From a virus, in the IMG/VR virus record IMGVR_UViG_3300031857_000018, positions 105,329 to 169,328 of that record: 64,000 bases of DNA. One strand, 5' to 3'. Below are positions 6,830 to 15,102 of the stretch, piece after piece. The notes beneath the pieces were generated by a model. It made no database searches, had not been told where the DNA came from, and worked only from the letters and a program-made list of their open reading frames with translations. How positions within the stretch are numbered: the stretch's first letter is position 1; each line of letters starts with the position of its first letter. A program made the translations under genes and the position numbers.

Positions 6830-7280
6830 CTCCTAATGCATCGATCAATGCTTTAATTGCTTCAAATTCAGTGAAGTGCAGTGATATCATTTTGCTATCT
6901 GAAATTGCAATATCCCATCCTTCGCCGTTAGTCCATTCAGTAACCTCGACATAGTCATGTTTCTTGTGCCATGCATCATGCAGATTCACAAAGGCTGATG
7001 CTCGTTTACTTAGTTCAATTTTCTTGCTATCGATCCATTCTTCGGCAGCTTCTAATCCTTCTTCTACCTTACGTTGTTTCTCAATATGCGCTCGGATATC
7101 ACCAATAGTATGAATACCTTGTGCTGAGTTATCAGTTGGATACACTTCAGTAGCATCGGGTAATAGTTCTGCTATCAAATCCGTAAACCACATTTCGGCT
7201 CCCAATACACCGCCTCCTACTCTGCGCGCGATGTCGCGGGACTCGCCATCTTTTAGTAATACTGCAAATGTTGTGCTCAT
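6801..7280 (-). CDS. unknown 159-residue protein
   Basis: Start chosen at MSTTFAVLLKDGESRDIARR because an A/T-rich leader precedes it; an in-frame ATG at 7310 would add ten lysine-rich residues. Central helices (EKQRKVEEGLEAAEEWIDSKK) are coiled-coil-like. The downstream gene overlaps its 3' end. No family recognised. Confidence 0.65.
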   Translation of the reverse strand: MSTTFAVLLKDGESRDIARRVGGGVLGAEMWFTDLIAELLPDATEVYPTDNSAQGIHTIGDIRAHIEKQRKVEEGLEAAEEWIDSKKIELSKRASAFVNLHDAWHKKHDYVEVTEWTNGEGWDIAISDSKMISLHFTEFEAIKALIDALGVEYECNSAK

Positions 7281-7284
7281 AGTC

Positions 7285-7521
7285 TTATTTTTTATCTTCA
7301 AATATATCATCGACGCCTAACAGGTTGTTGTAGGTTTCTCTCCAATTGGTAATTACTGGTTGCAACACAAAAAAAGAAACGGCACCTGCAGGAGCCCAAA
7401 CCCACCACAAATGCAATGGAGCTACTACTACGATGATAGTTGCTAATAGTCCGGTTGCTAATGTCATCACCGTAAACAAAGTTACTAGGAATCTTTTAAA
7501 CATTGTCTTCATTGTTTTCAT
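7285..7521 (-). CDS. membrane protein, two TM segments
   Basis: About 78 residues from MKTMKTMFKRFLVTLF; several Met codons are available (7551 to 7503). Two hydrophobic stretches: VTLFTVMTLATGLLATIIVV and LWWVWAPAGAVSFFVL. The start overlaps the end of the upstream gene. Polar C-terminal tail (NNLLGVDDIFEDKK). Possibly a spanin- or holin-like accessory given the transglycosylase nearby; unproven. Confidence 0.6.
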   Translation of the reverse strand: MKTMKTMFKRFLVTLFTVMTLATGLLATIIVVVAPLHLWWVWAPAGAVSFFVLQPVITNWRETYNNLLGVDDIFEDKK

Positions 7522-7768
7522 TTTCTTGTTGTTTTTGTTGTTCATATTCATAACGACTAACGATCAATTCTCTTTGCATTCTGCCTCGATTGCTTTCTCT
7601 GGCTTGCACCTGCTGATAGGCTTCTTCTAATTCTTCAGTGGTCATGTATGCAATCTCTCTTTGAGTTGGTGTCATGAAATCACGTGGATCAATAGACTGC
7701 TGTAATTGTTTTAACAATGCATCAAACTGCTCTTGTTCTGACATTTCTGTGTTTTGTTCTTCAGACAT
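7496..7768 (-). CDS. unknown polar helical protein
   Basis: 90 residues, MSEEQNTEMSEQEQFDALLK. Very polar, Glu/Gln-rich, almost certainly helical, C-terminus EYEQQKQQENENNEDNV likely disordered. Upstream sequence holds TTTCATATAATAAAATA, one of the phage promoter words. Function unknown. Confidence 0.6.
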   Translation of the reverse strand: MSEEQNTEMSEQEQFDALLKQLQQSIDPRDFMTPTQREIAYMTTEELEEAYQQVQARESNRGRMQRELIVSRYEYEQQKQQENENNEDNV

Positions 7769-7798
7769 ATTTTTATTTTATTATATGAAATTATTAGT

Positions 7799-8332
7799 TT
7801 ATTTCCAATTGATTCGGTGTGCATATACACGATTAGCATATCCGTTAACACACGGTCTTCCTGTGTTATAACAGCCAAACACTGTCTTCCAATCTCCGTA
7901 TTTGTTATACAACTTGCGAAGCACTTTCATTGATGTCATAACATTGTATTCAATATCATTGCGTAATCTTTCACGCGAAACATTGTCATGATTATTGCTA
8001 CGAGCAGTTGGTAACATGATTTGCATAGGTCCTAAGGCTCCTGCTGATGATCCTTGTGCGTGATTATAGTTCCAATGAAAAGGACCATTGTAGCCTGTTT
8101 CTGCTGCAGCAATGCCATATGCATAACGCTTTGGAATGTTAAACGAATCTGCATATCGTTCAATATGAAAATACATTTGCATACACGGAGGATCCTGTGT
8201 GGTAACTGCTTTATATTCTCGAATTGTTTCTGTTTGAATTGGTACCGACTCGGTGTTATCAAATGAAACGATAGCAGCCGCACCTCCGGCTACTATCATT
8301 AGAATCTTAAATCTAATCATTTGACTTAGCAT
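7799..8332 (-). CDS. lytic transglycosylase, membrane-anchored
   Basis: 177 residues with an N-terminal hydrophobic anchor or signal (FKILMIVAGGAAAIVSF). The SLT-type fold is shown by YAYGIAAAETGYNG, with the catalytic Glu in AAAETG, then GALGPMQIMLPTA, and GDWKTVFGCYNTG near the end. It should cleave peptidoglycan glycan strands, at entry or during assembly. The upstream gene (8313-8636) overlaps its start. Confidence 0.8.
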   Translation of the reverse strand: MLSQMIRFKILMIVAGGAAAIVSFDNTESVPIQTETIREYKAVTTQDPPCMQMYFHIERYADSFNIPKRYAYGIAAAETGYNGPFHWNYNHAQGSSAGALGPMQIMLPTARSNNHDNVSRERLRNDIEYNVMTSMKVLRKLYNKYGDWKTVFGCYNTGRPCVNGYANRVYAHRINWK

Positions 8333-8636
8333 TTTGATAAATACGATTCGTATACATACGGAAGATGGTCATACCAATCTCATCCGAGTATACAACATAC
8401 TTACCAGTTTTTCTTTCAATCAGCATAAGCTCATTTGCTTCATTAACTGCAATTGAAATTTCATCCGGTGCAAATGCTTTTGCATATGGATTCGATACAA
8501 GTTCTTTCTTTGGAGGAAAGTTTTGCGTGTATCGCCCAATGGAAAATCCTAGAGCCAATGCGCCAACAATTGTTGCATAACTTAATACTCGTTTCGCAAC
8601 TGTTACGAACTGTTCTTTACTTACTGGCATTTTCAT
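8313..8636 (-). CDS. single-TM protein beside the transglycosylase
   Basis: 107 residues from MKMPVSKEQFVTVAKRVLSY; an ATG at 8672 is a weaker alternative. One TM segment (YATIVGALALGFSIGRY), then a periplasmic-type domain with EISIAVNEANELMLIERKTG. Overlaps the transglycosylase start, so the pair is probably co-translated and may act together on the cell wall. No family recognised. Confidence 0.6.
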   Translation of the reverse strand: MKMPVSKEQFVTVAKRVLSYATIVGALALGFSIGRYTQNFPPKKELVSNPYAKAFAPDEISIAVNEANELMLIERKTGKYVVYSDEIGMTIFRMYTNRIYQNAKSND

Positions 8637-8653
8637 ATATATTTGTTTTTGGA

Positions 8654-8932
8654 TTACTTGTTTGTGTTGCAACTAGCTGCAAACTGTTCAATTGTCTTAA
8701 CTCCACAGGCACATGTGCGAGTGATGCTATCAAATTGACAATGCGGGCGTGCTTTGAGTTTGTTCTGAATCCATACATGTTGCTCAGATTCAATTGGAGA
8801 AACTCGGCTGTCTGGATACGTTGTACGAGCTATTCTCAACCTTCTAGGTTCTTCTCGTTTGGGTTTACATAACATTCCTAAGTGTCGAAGCATCAATAGG
8901 AAACTTGTGGTAAGATTTCTTTTTCGTGTCAT
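8654..8932 (-). CDS. unknown basic Cys-containing protein
   Basis: 92 residues, MTRKRNLTTSFLLMLRHLGM. Arg/Lys-rich. The C-terminus has spaced cysteines (CQFD...TCACGVKTIEQFAASC) that could bind a metal or form disulfides. Function unknown. Confidence 0.55.
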   Translation of the reverse strand: MTRKRNLTTSFLLMLRHLGMLCKPKREEPRRLRIARTTYPDSRVSPIESEQHVWIQNKLKARPHCQFDSITRTCACGVKTIEQFAASCNTNK

Positions 8933-8998
8933 AACTCTTTCTCTTTTTTATAATATAAGAAATATTTAGCAATTATCCAACCGATATCGGTAGAGTTT

Positions 8999-9160
8999 TT
9001 AATCTAAATAGATGTCATGAAACACAATGCAATATGCATTTAGTGTAGCTGCTTGATCAAACAACATGGTTCTCTTAAACGGATCTGTAGCTACTTTATA
9101 TTGTGCTACAATAATATTAGCGTACGCTTGTGCTAACTTTCTAATAACTCTCTTTTTCAT
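8999..9160 (-). CDS. unknown 53-residue protein
   Basis: MKKRVIRKLAQAYANIIVAQ; helical, ending FHDIYLD. Too short for default ORF cut-offs but it fills the gap exactly, with the TTCTTATATTATAG promoter word upstream. Function unknown. Confidence 0.55.
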   Translation of the reverse strand: MKKRVIRKLAQAYANIIVAQYKVATDPFKRTMLFDQAATLNAYCIVFHDIYLD

Positions 9161-9220
9161 AATTCTTTTTCTATAATATAAGAAATAAAAAGAAAAGACC
9201 CAACCTGCCCAGGCGATTAA

Positions 9221-9559
9221 TTAATCTTTAAGTAAATCTTTCTTTGTGTTCTTTTTCACTTCAAAATACGTATCAATTAGTTTGTCAATACGTTTGTCAG
9301 TGTATGCTTTGCTTTCGCGATGCATTTCATCCATCACACGATGCATACTTTCATCATTGCGATTAATTTGGTTTCTCAGAGTTTGTTCCACCATGTTGAT
9401 GTCTCTGAAGATTTCGCGTTCGGTATCTTCCTGGCGCTTTTTTAATGGTAGCAATTCTTTTGCTAACGCTGTTACCTTAAGCACACCTATAACGATTGCA
9501 ACTACAATTGCAAACACAATCATCGTAAGTATACCTATAGCAAATGATCCTATACTCAT
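9221..9559 (-). CDS. TM plus coiled-coil protein
   Basis: 112 residues. Start chosen at MSIGSFAIGILTMIVF because AAGGAGAA, a strong Shine-Dalgarno, lies 7 bp before it; the frame is open to 9598. One TM helix (about residues 4-29), then a long charged coiled coil (KKRQEDTEREIFRDINMVEQ and on), ending in a lysine-rich tail. The one-TM, long-helix layout resembles spanin-like or envelope-spanning phage proteins. Confidence 0.6.
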   Translation of the reverse strand: MSIGSFAIGILTMIVFAIVVAIVIGVLKVTALAKELLPLKKRQEDTEREIFRDINMVEQTLRNQINRNDESMHRVMDEMHRESKAYTDKRIDKLIDTYFEVKKNTKKDLLKD

Positions 9560-9601
9560 AATAGTTCTCCTTGGTTGATGCCCGGGCAGGTGGATCATTA
9601 A

Positions 9602-10003
9602 TTATTTTGTAATTTTAAATAATTCGTAGTTGCTGTTCTTAGTTTCAAATTTGATATAATCTTCACGTTGCTCAACAATTCGAGTTACGCCTGTTGTCTG
9701 CCAAGTAAAGAACTGATTGAACGGAGACATTAGCAACGATCTACCTTCTGCAGGTTCGTCGTGTCTTGCTTTGTAGTAACCGGTTTCATTCCATTCGAGC
9801 CATGTAATCCTTGCACTGGTACACGTTAAACCATCACGTTCTCGTACTAGCTTCCAATTCTTTTCGCCATCGACTACTCCTTGATCTACGGCAGCTTTAA
9901 TCAAGTCATCTTCAACCACAACCGGTATCTTTATTTGATTTAATTTACTCTTCGGCTGTGGCATATCGCCATCCGACAGTTGTGGGTCGTTCCAATCTTT
10001 CAT
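9602..10003 (-). CDS. unknown 133-residue protein
   Basis: MKDWNDPQLSDGDMPQPKSK; soluble, mixed alpha/beta, with RITWLEWNETGYYKARHDEP in the middle. Lies one base from the next gene in the operon. No family recognised. Confidence 0.6.
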   Translation of the reverse strand: MKDWNDPQLSDGDMPQPKSKLNQIKIPVVVEDDLIKAAVDQGVVDGEKNWKLVRERDGLTCTSARITWLEWNETGYYKARHDEPAEGRSLLMSPFNQFFTWQTTGVTRIVEQREDYIKFETKNSNYELFKITK

Positions 10004-10004
10004 A

Positions 10005-10229
10005 TTAATCTAATTTTAATCCAGCTTCTGATTTTAATTCATGCAATGTTTCTCGGATCTTTTCCACTGCTTCATAAGCCTCACCGGTTAGTTTATCATT
10101 GTATTTTAACTCGCTTCGTAAGTGTTGGTCCAAGTCCCACACTATCATTTTCCATTTCCATCCATTGATGGCTGACTCCATTTCTTCACGATCTTCGTCG
10201 AAGTCAAATTCTAAAGTTACCTTTGCCAT
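10005..10229 (-). CDS. unknown acidic 74-residue protein
   Basis: MAKVTLEFDFDEDREEMESA start. Alpha/beta, with a NGWKWKMIVWDLDQHLRSEL core seen in many phage small proteins. Overlaps the 3' end of the metallophosphoesterase gene by 13 bp, so it is co-translated with it. Function unknown. Confidence 0.6.
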   Translation of the reverse strand: MAKVTLEFDFDEDREEMESAINGWKWKMIVWDLDQHLRSELKYNDKLTGEAYEAVEKIRETLHELKSEAGLKLD

Positions 10230-10942
10230 ATTATTTCATTTGTTATGTTATCCCATTCAAAGTGCCATGGTTCCTGTGCATAATTGTATCGTTCATTCAA
10301 CACTGCTGCATTGAAGTAGTGAGTGTGACCATCGAAGTAGTGTCCGTATCCTGAATGAATATGCCCACATACATGTATCTTGGGACGTATAGTTTCAATA
10401 CGCTTTGCCAATAACTCACAACCTAAATGCTGACCTCTTCGGCCTTCTACATCATCCAAGAAACCCCAAGCAGGCCCATGTGTCACTAGTATATCAATGT
10501 TGTCAGGAATATCATTCCACTTTTGTTCCAACTCCCAACCATCGCGTGGCAAGTTGAATGCCCAATCATAAAACCAAGGTTGCCATGGCGAACCATATAT
10601 GCGAACATTTTCTTCTGGCATATCGCCATTTGCACCATCATTGTATACTCCTAACCAATCATCTTCTAGGTACTCGATAGTCTTGTAACCTGTTAGTATG
10701 CCTTTTGCCTCTTCAGGCGCATCTTGCATCCATCGGTCATGATTGCCGGCAATGAACACTTTGGTGTCATAGCTGTTAAGTTGATCCAACCACTTGAAGA
10801 ACATCATCGCTTCAGTTGGACTATATCCTGATGTCATGAAGTCTCCGGCATGGATCAGAATATCGCCACCTGGAAGATCTTTACTTAACAAGTCATGCTT
10901 TGCGTGGGTATCTGATATTAATGTTATTTTATATTTTGCCAT
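10217..10942 (-). CDS. calcineurin-like metallophosphoesterase
   Basis: 241 residues with the metal-binding motifs in order: DTH at 11-13, GD at 33-34, GNHD at 66-69, a THGPAWG and a GHIH near residue 195. These coordinate two metals and hydrolyse phosphoesters. The substrate cannot be read from sequence; a nuclease or nucleotide phosphatase is likely. A second member of the fold lies immediately upstream in the same operon. Confidence 0.85.
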   Translation of the reverse strand: MAKYKITLISDTHAKHDLLSKDLPGGDILIHAGDFMTSGYSPTEAMMFFKWLDQLNSYDTKVFIAGNHDRWMQDAPEEAKGILTGYKTIEYLEDDWLGVYNDGANGDMPEENVRIYGSPWQPWFYDWAFNLPRDGWELEQKWNDIPDNIDILVTHGPAWGFLDDVEGRRGQHLGCELLAKRIETIRPKIHVCGHIHSGYGHYFDGHTHYFNAAVLNERYNYAQEPWHFEWDNITNEIIWQR

Positions 10943-10946
10943 ATTC

Positions 10947-11465
10947 TTATCGTGTTATACCTAGGTCTTTAAGACTCTTTGGCGTGTAATTAACTTGTTC
11001 ACAGGATACACAAATATATCGTCGGTCTACTCGGTTGAAAATAGTTCGACCAAATAGTTTAACTGGTACCTCAACCACCTTTTCGTGTATGTGACCGTGT
11101 ATGTTGTATTTAATACGATAATCCATTTCCATTGGGTGAACTGGGCAGTGTGTCAGGAAGATGCCTTTATACTGCACCATACCGGCAAGGTAGTCAACAT
11201 GCTCTAACATTTTACGGGAGTGGTTGGGCTTGTCGTGGTTTCCTCCCACTACTATCTTGCGACCGTTAAGACGATCCAATATATCATAGTTCGCCTTTTC
11301 CATTGTTACATCCCCTAAAATATAGGTAATATCGCGTTTGTGTACCGTTTTGTTCCATTGCTGCGCGATAAACTCGTCTTGTTCGCCTGCTGAGGCGAAT
11401 CCTCGATGCTTTGCCATGTTCTCATGACCAAAGTGCAAGTCTGCTATGAATCGTACTGTACTCAT
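10947..11465 (-). CDS. metallophosphoesterase, phage-type
   Basis: 172 residues. Motifs DLHFGH at 9-14, LGD near 51, GNHD near 75, THCPVHP and GHIH near 124 show the calcineurin-like fold, in the compact form often seen in phages. Role probably nucleic-acid or nucleotide phosphoester hydrolysis. Promoter word TTCTTATATTA lies just upstream of the ATG. Separated by 4 bp from the larger paralogue. Confidence 0.83.
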   Translation of the reverse strand: MSTVRFIADLHFGHENMAKHRGFASAGEQDEFIAQQWNKTVHKRDITYILGDVTMEKANYDILDRLNGRKIVVGGNHDKPNHSRKMLEHVDYLAGMVQYKGIFLTHCPVHPMEMDYRIKYNIHGHIHEKVVEVPVKLFGRTIFNRVDRRYICVSCEQVNYTPKSLKDLGITR

Positions 11466-11510
11466 TTTCTTTTTCTTTAATATAAGAATAAAAAATGAAA
11501 CATCCTAATA

Positions 11511-13493
11511 TTATCTGAACAATGTTACATGCCCGTGCAACATGGACTTTCCATCTGTGTCAGGATCGCCATACGTAACCATGTAGAAATAAACTCCATC
11601 TTGGCACATCCTGCCTTGATATGTTCCATCCCATCCTGCATTTGCATCATACGACTGCCAAATGAGTTGTCCCCAACGATTATAGATAGTGAGCTCGAAC
11701 TCATACGGATCGAAGCCAGAAGTAAAAACGGGTTGCCACATGTTGTTATATTCATCGCCATCCGGTGTAAACGTGTTAGGAATGAATATCAAAGTCTCTG
11801 GACATTGTGATACAGTTACCGATGCAGTCTGAGTATTAGATATGCACCCATTTGCATAATATGTTACAGATACCGTATTCACGCCTTCCATGCTCCACGT
11901 TATGGTTTCATTCAATGTGTTTTGCTGGATTGTGTCACCCATCCATATCCATTCATAGTAACCACCAGGCGGCGTGCTTTGTGCACTCCAAGTTATGTTT
12001 GTTATATCTAACTCACATAATTCATAGAATGCATTATATGGCGTTATAGAATCTAATACTGGTGTCGGATACACTGTAATTTGTATGACCGTATCAAACA
12101 CACAACCGCTTTGCTGATATTCATATGTTATCGAGTTGGTGCCAACTGCTATGCTAGGATCAAACTGTACTCCGGTTACTCCGATTCCTGTGAATTGTCC
12201 TCCTATAGGTACTGCTGATAAATTAACAACATCATCATACTCACACAAAGGCGCCTGTGGTTGTATGACAGGATCGATATTAAATATGAATAAATCAACT
12301 GCTTCAGTTAAACCGACGCACCCATTAAGCTCCGGCGTTACTTGCACTGCTCCTGGAATGAATCCTGGTGGTAATGCACTCCAATCCACCGTAATGCTAT
12401 CTGTACCTTGTCCTGATGTGATAACACCAACCGCATCCCAAACAAATATAACTCCTGGTTGTGATGTTGTAACATAACTAGCTAGGTTTGATTGCCAACA
12501 AATTGTGTCTGATGACTGTATTGGAGTGACAACGGGAATTGCAGTTCCAGGTAACACAAACACAGTGTCTGGTCCAGGTCCGACTGCGCCATTACATGTA
12601 GACCAACCTGCATTGCAAATTGGATAAACAAATCGACAAGTATACTGTGCTCCAGCGGCTGGTGGTGTTACTGTGATTGAAGCTCCAGTTCCTATAGGTG
12701 CTGCTACTCCTACTTGGTACCAAGTTAATGTAGGTGTAACCGTAGGTCCGTCAGGAGTCCAACGCCACGAATCATTGGTTGCGGTCCACGCAGTTGAGTT
12801 TCGTCCTGGCACGGCTACTGCTGCAGTACCTGTTGCATTGTGTATGGCTTCAACGGCAGTACCACCCGACCATTGCAGACAGGCAGGCTTGTTTTGTATA
12901 TGGTTTTCAATCACATTGGTTGATTCGTATATTACTATGTGAAATGTTCCAAAGTTATTTGTGCATGAAAACATTGGTACTCCGATCCAACTCACTGTAA
13001 GTTTTCTACAAGGTGCAACTCCTGATACTTGATATCTTATTTGTCCACCTAGGCCAGGATGCCAATCCTGCCACGGTCCCATGATACAATTTCTAGGGAC
13101 TAATGCATTTACCGTTGGTACTGTTTGGGATGTAAACGTAGTAGGTTGTGCTGGGCTAAATGATATCCATCCATTGGATCCTACGTAGAACTGAGTATAG
13201 GTTTGACCATAGAAACAAAACGTGAATCCTATATTAAAAGGACCTTGCTGTGAATCATCAGTCATTACCAAATTAGTTCCTGTGTTAGTTTGTGCTGCAT
13301 ATGGAATGCTAGTAACTGCGTATGCTGTGGTTTGTTTTGGATTTGTCCCTGCTGCACATTGTGATAAATCTGCGGTCAATGTTGTTGATGCAACGCCACA
13401 CGGTAATGTCTGATCAGGACCTAATGCCGGACAATACTGAGAATTAACTGTGCTAGCAGCTAGCAGTATTAAAAATGTAAATAAGTGTTTCAT
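11511..13493 (-). CDS. secreted protein with type IX (CHU_C) sorting domain
   Basis: 660 residues. Signal peptide MKHLFTFLILLAASTVNS is followed by a nidogen-like extracellular segment (GFTFCFYGQTYTQFYVGSNG), Ig/PKD-like repeats and, in the last ~90 residues, a gliding-motility-associated C-terminal domain: IFIPNTFTPDGDEYNNMW, then LTIYNRWGQLIWQS and WDGTYQGRMCQDGVYFY. That domain sends proteins through the Bacteroidota type IX secretion system. So the phage product should be placed on or outside the infected host cell. Possible roles are receptor masking, adhesion or superinfection exclusion; none is proven. Confidence 0.88.
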   Translation of the reverse strand: MKHLFTFLILLAASTVNSQYCPALGPDQTLPCGVASTTLTADLSQCAAGTNPKQTTAYAVTSIPYAAQTNTGTNLVMTDDSQQGPFNIGFTFCFYGQTYTQFYVGSNGWISFSPAQPTTFTSQTVPTVNALVPRNCIMGPWQDWHPGLGGQIRYQVSGVAPCRKLTVSWIGVPMFSCTNNFGTFHIVIYESTNVIENHIQNKPACLQWSGGTAVEAIHNATGTAAVAVPGRNSTAWTATNDSWRWTPDGPTVTPTLTWYQVGVAAPIGTGASITVTPPAAGAQYTCRFVYPICNAGWSTCNGAVGPGPDTVFVLPGTAIPVVTPIQSSDTICWQSNLASYVTTSQPGVIFVWDAVGVITSGQGTDSITVDWSALPPGFIPGAVQVTPELNGCVGLTEAVDLFIFNIDPVIQPQAPLCEYDDVVNLSAVPIGGQFTGIGVTGVQFDPSIAVGTNSITYEYQQSGCVFDTVIQITVYPTPVLDSITPYNAFYELCELDITNITWSAQSTPPGGYYEWIWMGDTIQQNTLNETITWSMEGVNTVSVTYYANGCISNTQTASVTVSQCPETLIFIPNTFTPDGDEYNNMWQPVFTSGFDPYEFELTIYNRWGQLIWQSYDANAGWDGTYQGRMCQDGVYFYMVTYGDPDTDGKSMLHGHVTLFR

Positions 13494-13521
13494 GGTAACC
13501 TTTTAAATAAATATGTAAAGT

Positions 13522-13558
13522 AAAAAAGCCCCGGAGTATTACACTGCGAGGCTTTAAA
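13522..13558 (-). terminator. intrinsic terminator
   Basis: Minus strand AAAGCC ... GGGGCTTTTTT: stem followed by a T-run, just upstream of the T9SS gene. It ends any leftward transcript from the 13560-13790 stretch. Confidence 0.65.
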
Positions 13559-13594
13559 TGTGTCAAGTTATCTGAGTGATAAGGAGTATAGACA

Positions 13595-13744
13595 ATGTCA
13601 ACGACTACGTCACTGTCAAAGACCTTCCTTGCAGCAAAGGCAAAGTCAAAAACTAAGTCTCGGTTTGTTAGCCAATTATCTTCTCGAGTAACCTGTCTAA
13701 CGGTTGAGTTCTATCTCAGTTTTAAGTTTGCAAGGAAGCGGTAG
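13595..13744 (+). CDS. possible lone plus-strand basic small protein
   Basis: 49-residue ORF, MSTTTSLSKTFLAAKAKSKT, very basic (ends SFKFARKR), with AAGGAG eight bases before the ATG. It would be the only plus-strand gene in the window. It coincides with a candidate leftward ncRNA bounded by a terminator, so it may be a chance ORF over a structured RNA. Low confidence. Confidence 0.25.
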   Translation: MSTTTSLSKTFLAAKAKSKTKSRFVSQLSSRVTCLTVEFYLSFKFARKR

Positions 13745-13826
13745 TTTCTGAAGCGTAATCAACGCGAATTAATGTAGTTTATACAATATCTTGCTATATC
13801 TATATGAAAACCCTACCACCCTGATA

Positions 13827-13861
13827 CAAAAAGAAAGGGCTTTGGCTTGTGCTTCCGCCCT
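13827..13861 (-). terminator. intrinsic terminator of the 306-residue gene
   Basis: Minus strand AGGGC ... GCCCTTTCTTTTT directly after the stop codon at 13874. A dedicated terminator is rare in this compact genome and suggests a strongly expressed gene. Confidence 0.6.
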
Positions 13862-13873
13862 AACTTACCTTGA

Positions 13874-14794
13874 TTATTTTGATTCTTTTGCGATGAACAT
13901 ATCAATTACTGGCTGGAATCTTTCCGGCACTGATATACGCCATGATGCGATATCATTGATTTGTTTTTCCAATTGTTCTTGGAACTCAAATTTAGCTTTC
14001 TTTTCAGCCGCATACCATTGTTCTTTAAGAGTTTCAAACTCTGCCCAAACTGTATTGTTATGTGCCGTAGCCGTAGCCATTTCATCTGCATTCGCTCGGG
14101 CGATACGAGCATTCTCAGCCGTAACTAGGTTTTTAACCTTGGCTTTGAAATAATTAACTCGCTGTTCGAATTCACGGTGCATTGCTGCCAATTCTTCATG
14201 AATTTGAGCCAATGATGCCGGAGTGTGATGACAATGAACTTCTACTGGAGTCTTTTCTCCTTCTTTTACAGTAATCCATTCTAGAGATTTCATGTTAGGC
14301 AATTCTATGCGTAACGCGTCTAATTCTCCACCTCGGTGAATAAATTGACCTATATGACTTGCATACGCCTCAGCTTCTAGGTATTCATTGTATTCAGCAA
14401 CTGAAAGTTGATCCCATCCCCAAGACTCATCAACTTGATCAATTTGATTATTATATTTTAATTCCGCGCGCTCTGGGAATGCAACTTGGTTTGTATAATC
14501 AAACTCCATGTTGCGTGTTACTTTAAGCATGGCATCCTTTGCACGGATATTCTCCATAAGGAATGCCTGAGTTGCGCTTAAGCGAGCTTTCTCTTGAAGC
14601 AATGCAACGATATCGGTTGGAATCGGATTAGCTGGTTGCTGAGTATACGTCTTGCCGTTAACAGTCACCGTCTTAGATGCATTGTTAATAATAGACAACC
14701 GATCCTTGATGTCACGCACTCTTTGGTTGCAAAGGTTGCTTACTGATTGAGCTTGTGATAGAGATAATCCGGTTGTTGCTAATGAATGTTTCAT
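13874..14794 (-). CDS. unknown coiled-coil protein
   Basis: 306 residues, MKHSLATTGLSLSQAQSVSN. Long helical segments, especially residues ~195-285 (HEELAAMHREFEQRVNYF, then KAKFEFQEQLEKQIN), and a CHHTP in the middle. SD-like AAGGAAAA precedes the ATG. It has its own terminator, is isolated between two non-coding stretches and is probably abundant. The compact helical build could fit a structural or scaffolding-like role, but there is no recognised family. Confidence 0.65.
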   Translation of the reverse strand: MKHSLATTGLSLSQAQSVSNLCNQRVRDIKDRLSIINNASKTVTVNGKTYTQQPANPIPTDIVALLQEKARLSATQAFLMENIRAKDAMLKVTRNMEFDYTNQVAFPERAELKYNNQIDQVDESWGWDQLSVAEYNEYLEAEAYASHIGQFIHRGGELDALRIELPNMKSLEWITVKEGEKTPVEVHCHHTPASLAQIHEELAAMHREFEQRVNYFKAKVKNLVTAENARIARANADEMATATAHNNTVWAEFETLKEQWYAAEKKAKFEFQEQLEKQINDIASWRISVPERFQPVIDMFIAKESK

Positions 14795-14873
14795 GTTTTC
14801 CTTGTTTAATTGTTTAACTTAATTAATAATAAGATACTTAATTCTAATTTCCAAATGTTTTTTAAACTTTTTG

Positions 14874-14947
14874 CACGCCTGGATGGATTCGAACCACCAA
14901 CACTCGGATTTGGAATCCGATGCTCTACCAATTGGAGCTACAGACGC
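14874..14947 (-). tRNA. tRNA-Trp (CCA)
   Basis: Full cloverleaf: acceptor GCGTCTG/CAGGCGT (G1-U72), D-arm AGCTC-GAGC, anticodon stem TCGGA/TCCGA with loop TTCCAAA (anticodon CCA), T-arm GGTGG-TTCGAAT-CCATC. CCA tail is not encoded. 74 nt. Confidence 0.92.
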
Positions 14948-14953
14948 ATTTTG

Positions 14954-15091
14954 TAGTCAGGACAGGATTCGAACCTGTGTCTTTTGTTTCGGCCATGCGA
15001 GCTCATCTGCATGCTTAGGCTTTTTGTCTTCTCGGCTCCGGAACCTTACGACTGTAGCGTCACCTGATTGGCTACCAATTGCCACCTGACT
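14954..15091 (-). tRNA. oversized tRNA-like element, anticodon unassigned
   Basis: The ends are tRNA-like: acceptor AGTCAGG/CCTGACT (7 perfect pairs), D-arm TGGC-AATTGGTA-GCCA and T-arm ACAGG-TTCGAAT-CCTGT. But the span is 138 nt, about 55-60 more than a normal tRNA. I cannot place a standard anticodon arm; the middle holds a CATGC/GCATG hairpin and purine-rich stretches. It could contain a small insertion or intron, or be a non-translating tRNA mimic. Confidence 0.5.
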
Positions 15092-15102
15092 AACCGTTAA
15101 AA

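Larger units (their letters stand above)
13522..13790 (-). ncRNA. candidate leftward ncRNA
   Basis: A ~270-bp island with no leftward ORF. A promoter-like TTTTCATATAGATATAGC lies at 13793-13810, with a TTTTTG -33-like word about 20 bp above, and the island ends in an intrinsic terminator (13522-13558). A perfect 10-bp inverted repeat, CTTCCTTGCA (13622-13631) with TGCAAGGAAG (13729-13738), closes about 100 bases. An alternative reading of the same DNA is the plus-strand ORF listed separately. Confidence 0.4.

Noticed and set aside
8453-8872. 139-codon plus-strand ORF
   Set aside because: Overlaps two leftward genes on the other strand and has no start signals.
14871-15089. 72-codon plus-strand ORF
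   Set aside because: It is the reverse complement of the tRNA-Trp gene and the tRNA-like element; words such as DSNHQHSDLESDALPIGA are typical of antisense tRNA.
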